Origin: Epichloe hybrida
Taxonomy: Eukaryota > Ascomycota > Sordariomycetes > Hypocreales > Clavicipitaceae
NCBI GenBank assembly: GCA_019022495.1
Contig: JAFEKR010000005.1
Location: 496,001 to 560,000 of the forward strand
DNA: 64,000 nt
Direction of reading: 5' to 3'
Of this stretch, positions 59,660 through 64,000 are shown in pieces. The notes beneath the pieces were generated by a model. The model ran no database searches and had not been told where the DNA came from. It saw nothing but the letters and a program-made list of their open reading frames with translations. Within the stretch, counting starts at the first letter, position 1; each line of letters starts with the position of its first letter. Position numbers and translations under genes: made by a program.

Positions 59660-62336
59660 CTAAAGGGCCTTAAACACACTTAAGAATATTAATATCTAAA
59701 GTTATAAGTAATTAGTAGTAACCTTAAGAAAGCTCTCCTCCTATAAGCGTTACTCCTATTATTAACTTAACTAAAGAGAGATACTTTAAATACCCTTAAT
59801 AACTAGATAATACTAAGGATAGCGCTTAGTATATAGTTCTAAATAGATAATATTAAGTGTTTAATAGTTAGTATTAGAGTTTATTAAAGACTATAAGAGA
59901 ATACTATAATTAGTTTATTATAATGCTTAGAAATAAGTATAAGTAAATAATCCTATAGCATATCTTGCTTTATAAGAAGCTTAGAGAGCTTATAAGGAAT
60001 ATAATGCCCTTAAATAGAATGATTAGGCATTATACTAAGGTTAACTTTAATAAAGTTATTAAGCATAGCCTAGTAAAGGTTAATATTAATAAATAGCTTA
60101 CTAATGCGTTAATTAGCTATAAGTAATGTTTTTAAGCAAATTACTTAATTATAAAAGGTAACTCTTTAATTAAGATAATTAATAATGCTATTAGCACCTA
60201 ATTCCCTTTAATTTCGGCTTAAATTAATTCACTGATCTTTACTGCTAAGATTAAGGGTAAAACCCTTAATTTCTACTCTATAATTATGAGGATTAGGTAT
60301 CTAATTAAAGCCTAGGGAAGATCTTAAAGTAAATCTAGAGAATCTTTTAAAGTAAAGCTAACTCTTAATAGTTAGACTAAAGAAGATCTTAATAAGGGAG
60401 ATAAGAAGCCACTTTACATTTATTATAATAAGCATAAGGCTAAGAAGTTAAAGGACTCTTAGAAGAACTATTAAATACTTTACCTGCCTAAGAATTAGAC
60501 TATTAAGGAAGATTAATTAAAAAAGGTAAAAGAAGTAATAAATCAACAATCTAATAATGTTAAAAAGGCCTATAACACGTGGCTTAAGGAGTATAACGCA
60601 AAGGAAGCAAAGGAAAGCAAGCTAGAGAGAGATACTACTTTTATTACTATAGAGCTATCTTTAGAGGCTTTTTATACCTAAGGGCGCTTATAGGTAATAC
60701 TTAATAGCGGTACTTCGGTACATATCTTTAATAATAAACGCTAGTTTATTAACCTAGATTACAGTAATTAACCAAGTATCTAAGCTAGGTACGGAGTCAC
60801 TAAGGCTCATAGCGTTAGCATAGCCTAGATTAAATTAATAAACAGCTAGACCCTTATGTTATTAAACGCGTAGTATTAACTAACCTTCTTTACGAACATT
60901 ATATCACTTTAGTTACTTATAATAAAAGGCATAAGGTAAAATAATCTCATAGGGATTATCACAGACCTAGTAAGAGGCAATTATAAGATCTTTTTAACTA
61001 CAACTATTAGTACTTAACCATATATTAAAGGGGATAGCCCTAATAAGGCTTTTGCTATTAGAAAGGACTTTTATAACCTAAAACCCCTAATAGCTATAAA
61101 AGCAAACCTTTAGTATATAAGAATAGCTTATCTAGGCGAAGATATAATAGATTAAGTGCTTTAAAAGGTTAATATACTAATAAAAGAGCGTAGTAAGGGT
61201 AAATACGAGATTTGCCATATAGCTAAGGCGCAGAGGTAGATATCGCGAGTTCTATAAACGGATTCCCTACCCTTAGGACCTCTTTAGGTTATAACCTATA
61301 ACCTCTTTGCTTAATCGCAAGGCTATAATAAGGATTATTATATTACACTCTTTACTTATAGGGTAATAGGCCTTTACTATATCTTTATAATTCTAATAAA
61401 GACTAAAATTATATCTTGCTTTAATTAATTAGAAGCGTGCTATGTAAGGACCTTTGGAATCTATATTATAGTTATTATTACTAATAGGGAAACTACCTTC
61501 TAGACTAAAAAGTAAGAGGCAGAAGTTACTAATAGAGGTATTATTATTAGAAAGTCTAGTCTAGCTTATCCATATTAAAATAGGCATACTAAGCGGTCTA
61601 GGGGGGTGATAATAAGAGTTATAATAACTCTAATAACCTAAGCAGGCTTTCTAGAGAATCTTTAGCCTATAGCTATAGAAGTAGCTATTTACATTCTTAA
61701 TTACACGCCTAGAAAGTCTCTAGATTAGCTTTTACTATATTAAGCTTTAAACAAATAGCTACAAGAGAATAAGCTTTAATAGAATTATCTACTAAAGAAG
61801 CTAGAAGCTTTATTAAATTATCTTTAAGCTTTTAGTTATAAAGCTTTCGTGATAACATAGGATAGGCTTAGGAAGATAAGTCTAAAGCTATTATAAAGAG
61901 CTTACATTAGTTATCTAGCTAGTTATATCTCTTCCACCTAATATCTGATTTAGGTGCTAATAATGCAAAGGAATTGTTAGTTCTTATTAAGCTATGTTAC
62001 CTTTAATAAGTTAATCTTCTACGCTTAAGAAAAGGACCTTTTAATTAAGGAAAAAGAGCCTAAAAACGCCTCCTTTAAGAGCTTATGAAAGACTTTAAGG
62101 TTAATAATGCAAATATAAAACATCCTTAAGATATAGGGCACCCATAGGTATAAGACTCCCTTACTCTAATTTATTAGTAAGGAGATTAACATGATTACAA
62201 TTAACTAAATAATAAAGAAAAGGGAAAAGGAACTTAGGAATTAACTCTCCTAACTTCTCTGAATACGCCTAGCTATTAACTGGATTTTTCGGATTGCAAA
62301 CTAATAAATATTAATAATTTATTAAATCCTTCTAAA

Positions 62337-62624
62337 ATGGATTACGAAGATAAAGATCTAGATATTCCTAATATTAACAAAGATAACCTCCTTGAAGCTT
62401 TTGCTACTGCCTTTGCCCTAGGAGCTAAGAGCGAAGAAAAGCCTTATATATTAAGACTTCCTTTACCTCCTACTTATTATAATTATTTAGCTAGGTACCC
62501 TAAAGAAAAGGTATTTATTAAAGTAAGAGATAAAGAGTATAATAAAGTTATTAATAATAAGGTTACTATTAAAGTTAGTAGATTAGAAGTCCTTTTATAT
62601 ATTAAGATCTTAGGACTTACTTAG
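62337..62624 (+). pseudogene. Surviving 95-codon piece of copia polyprotein
   Basis: This open stretch translates to MDYEDKDLDIPNINKD, then LEAFATAFALGAKSEEKPYI and EYNKVINNKVTIKV. This resembles the segment that precedes the reverse transcriptase in fungal copia polyproteins. Just past its stop the frame continues with VFTYKLD and GYLIRHKA, the start of the reverse transcriptase. It is therefore a fragment that escaped stops, not a gene. Confidence 0.8.
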
Positions 62625-62739
62625 GTATTTACCTATAAATTAGATTAATTAGGCTACCTTATAAGGCATAAGGCTTGATTATATGTGCTTAGGAATTAGT
62701 AAGCAAAAGGGAACCTTTTTATAAGAGCTACTATATTAG

Positions 62740-64000
62740 TGTTAGGAGCACGGAGGCCAAGGGGCCATGGACAGGACGGTCACATGTTAGAGCCCTTAGA
62801 TAAGCCTTAGGTTCCGCGGATAACTAAGTAGCTATAAGATAGCCATATATATGTAGTAAGGTATTTAGATAAGGACTGCCCACAAGAGATATAGGAGGTT
62901 AGAGTTTAAGACCTTTATACACTTACCCCTAAGTAGTAGCTCTCTAGCTATAACTAAGAACCTTAGCCTTTACTCTATTTATATCTCCCTAAACATAGTT
63001 ATAATAAGTTAAACTCTTAAACCCTTTAGGGAAAACAGACTATTAGCTAGATTTAAATATAAAGGAGCTATAAAATATCTACCTAAAACACACCTATACT
63101 ACCTAGCAAGAAAGCCCTAACTTTATAGCGCCTAGGTAGTAACTAGAATACCCTAACTATAGAATATAAGAGAGTATAGTAGACGCTACCTAACTAATAT
63201 AGTAATACTAAATCTAGTAATAATAATAATCTAGATAAGCTATAAAGGTAATATAAGGTTATATAAGCTAAGCTATAAAATGCTTATATAAGAAAGGAGA
63301 TCTTAGATATAGAAGCATAGCTTAAGGAAATAGAAGCAGACCTATAATTAGCTAGATTAGGTAGAGGACTTATAATTACCCCTTAGATAAACACGCAGAG
63401 AATTCCCCTATTCTTAGACTTCTTACCTAACACTAAGTTTATAGCGAATATATACCTATAAAGCTTTATTAAGATGTAGTATAAGGTGCCTATATATAAA
63501 GGTAATACCTATAAGAATCTATAGGTATACCTAGCAGATTTAAATATACTATTTAAGCTAGACCTAAGAACCTTTTAGGATAATAAAATAAAGGTAGTAT
63601 ATGCTAGTAGCTGCTTAGCTAATAATATAAAGTAATAGTAAATATATTATATAATAGTGAATAGGTTAGTTAACTACTTAGCTTACACCTAGGATAGATT
63701 CGTGTCCTAGCTAAACACTAGAGTAATAGATAAAGATATATAGTGCTTAGAAGCCACTAGGACACTACTAAATCTTAGGTAGAAAAGCGATTAGTCTTTT
63801 TAATCTTTCCTAAGACTTTAGATAAAGGTAAAAGCGGAATTACCTAACTAAATCCCTATGTGCTTAAGAATAGCGATTTTTCTAAATAGCTTAAATAATA
63901 CTATAAGGAAGCATATAGTTAGCTAAGAGTTCCTAATATCTTAGAGTTACCTATAGGGTTAAGGAAAAAAGGCTAAAGTTATAATAATGTTTATATTAAG
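62740..64000 (+). mobile_element. RIP-degraded Ty3/gypsy retrotransposon, 5' part (LTR and gag)
   Basis: A new element begins at TGTTAGGAGCACGG, where a GC-normal patch of about 75 bases interrupts the AT-rich sequence as an LTR start would. Further on, 63400-63860 translates through stops as a gypsy gag: a proline-containing LFLDFLP stretch, then YKGNTYKNL, VVYASSCLA and a RFVS segment. It runs off the right edge. The 3' edge of the LTR could not be set. Confidence 0.6.

Larger units (their letters stand above)
58596..62700 (+). mobile_element. RIP-degraded Ty1/copia retrotransposon
   Basis: Broken translation shows copia pol in plus orientation. A protease-like LNSGTSVHIFNNKR at about 60700-60745 is followed by an integrase with YEICHIAKAQR (about 61205), YYITLFTYRVIGLYYIF and FLENL...AIEVAIYILNYTPRKSLD (about 61650-61720). 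The start of reverse transcriptase is near 62600-62690 (VFTYKLD, then GYLIRHKA). The element stops in the reverse transcriptase, where another LTR begins. A hAT MITE is inserted at 59250-59659. Sequence before about 60600 is too decayed to assign beyond a possible gag. Confidence 0.8.

Noticed and set aside
1..64000. CRISPR arrays, rRNA or clear tRNA genes
   Set aside because: No regularly spaced repeats, rRNA-like sequence or convincing cloverleaf was seen on either strand; the window is fungal nuclear DNA.

Overview
This window looks like a chromosome segment of a filamentous ascomycete, most likely a Sordariomycete and possibly Hypocreales. The evidence is short GT-AG introns (about 50-160 bp) with CTAAC/CTGAC-type branch sites, fungal-type gene products (OPT transporter, NRPS-like protein, SAPS protein, Ntr1/TFIP11, Stu2/Alp14, Vps13), and very AT-rich retrotransposon relics whose copies differ by C-to-T and G-to-A changes, the mark of repeat-induced point mutation (RIP). 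The order-level placement is an inference.

Layout. Bases 1 to about 15,590 are a nest of decayed LTR retrotransposons: a copia element on the minus strand (1-3810, with its 5' LTR at 3558-3810), a Ty3/gypsy element with a chromodomain on the plus strand (about 3811-8216), a second copy of the same copia family on the plus strand (about 8385-14480, 3' LTR at 14215-14480), and a piece of a different copia family (14481-14890). Bases about 15,590-58,595 are a gene island of normal base composition. Bases 58,596-64,000 are again RIP-mutated (a copia relic, then the start of a gypsy element). Three copies of a 404-410 bp hAT-type MITE, each with a perfect 8-bp target duplication, sit inside these relics.

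The island opens with about 4.6 kb without a convincing gene. It then holds an OPT-family transporter (+, 3 exons), a single-exon 2,767-codon NRPS-like gene (-), a SAPS-family Sit4-phosphatase partner (-, several exons, C-terminal junction unresolved), a G-patch/GCFC spliceosome-disassembly factor (-), a Stu2/Alp14 TOG-domain microtubule polymerase (+, 4 exons), and the lipid-transfer protein Vps13 (+, 2 exons). Apart from the NRPS-like gene these are ordinary housekeeping genes, so this is not a typical secondary-metabolite cluster. A separate 448-bp Mutator-type MITE lies in the intergenic region upstream of vps13.

The most unusual item is the NRPS-like gene. Its reading frame is open over 8.3 kb, but nearly every catalytic motif visible in it is altered: both carrier domains lack the phosphopantetheine serine, both condensation domains lack the catalytic histidine, the adenylation domain is degenerate, and an upstream A-domain remnant has Glu for the A10 lysine and is followed directly by an epimerase-like domain with no carrier domain between. 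This reads as a retained pseudoenzyme rather than a peptide synthetase.
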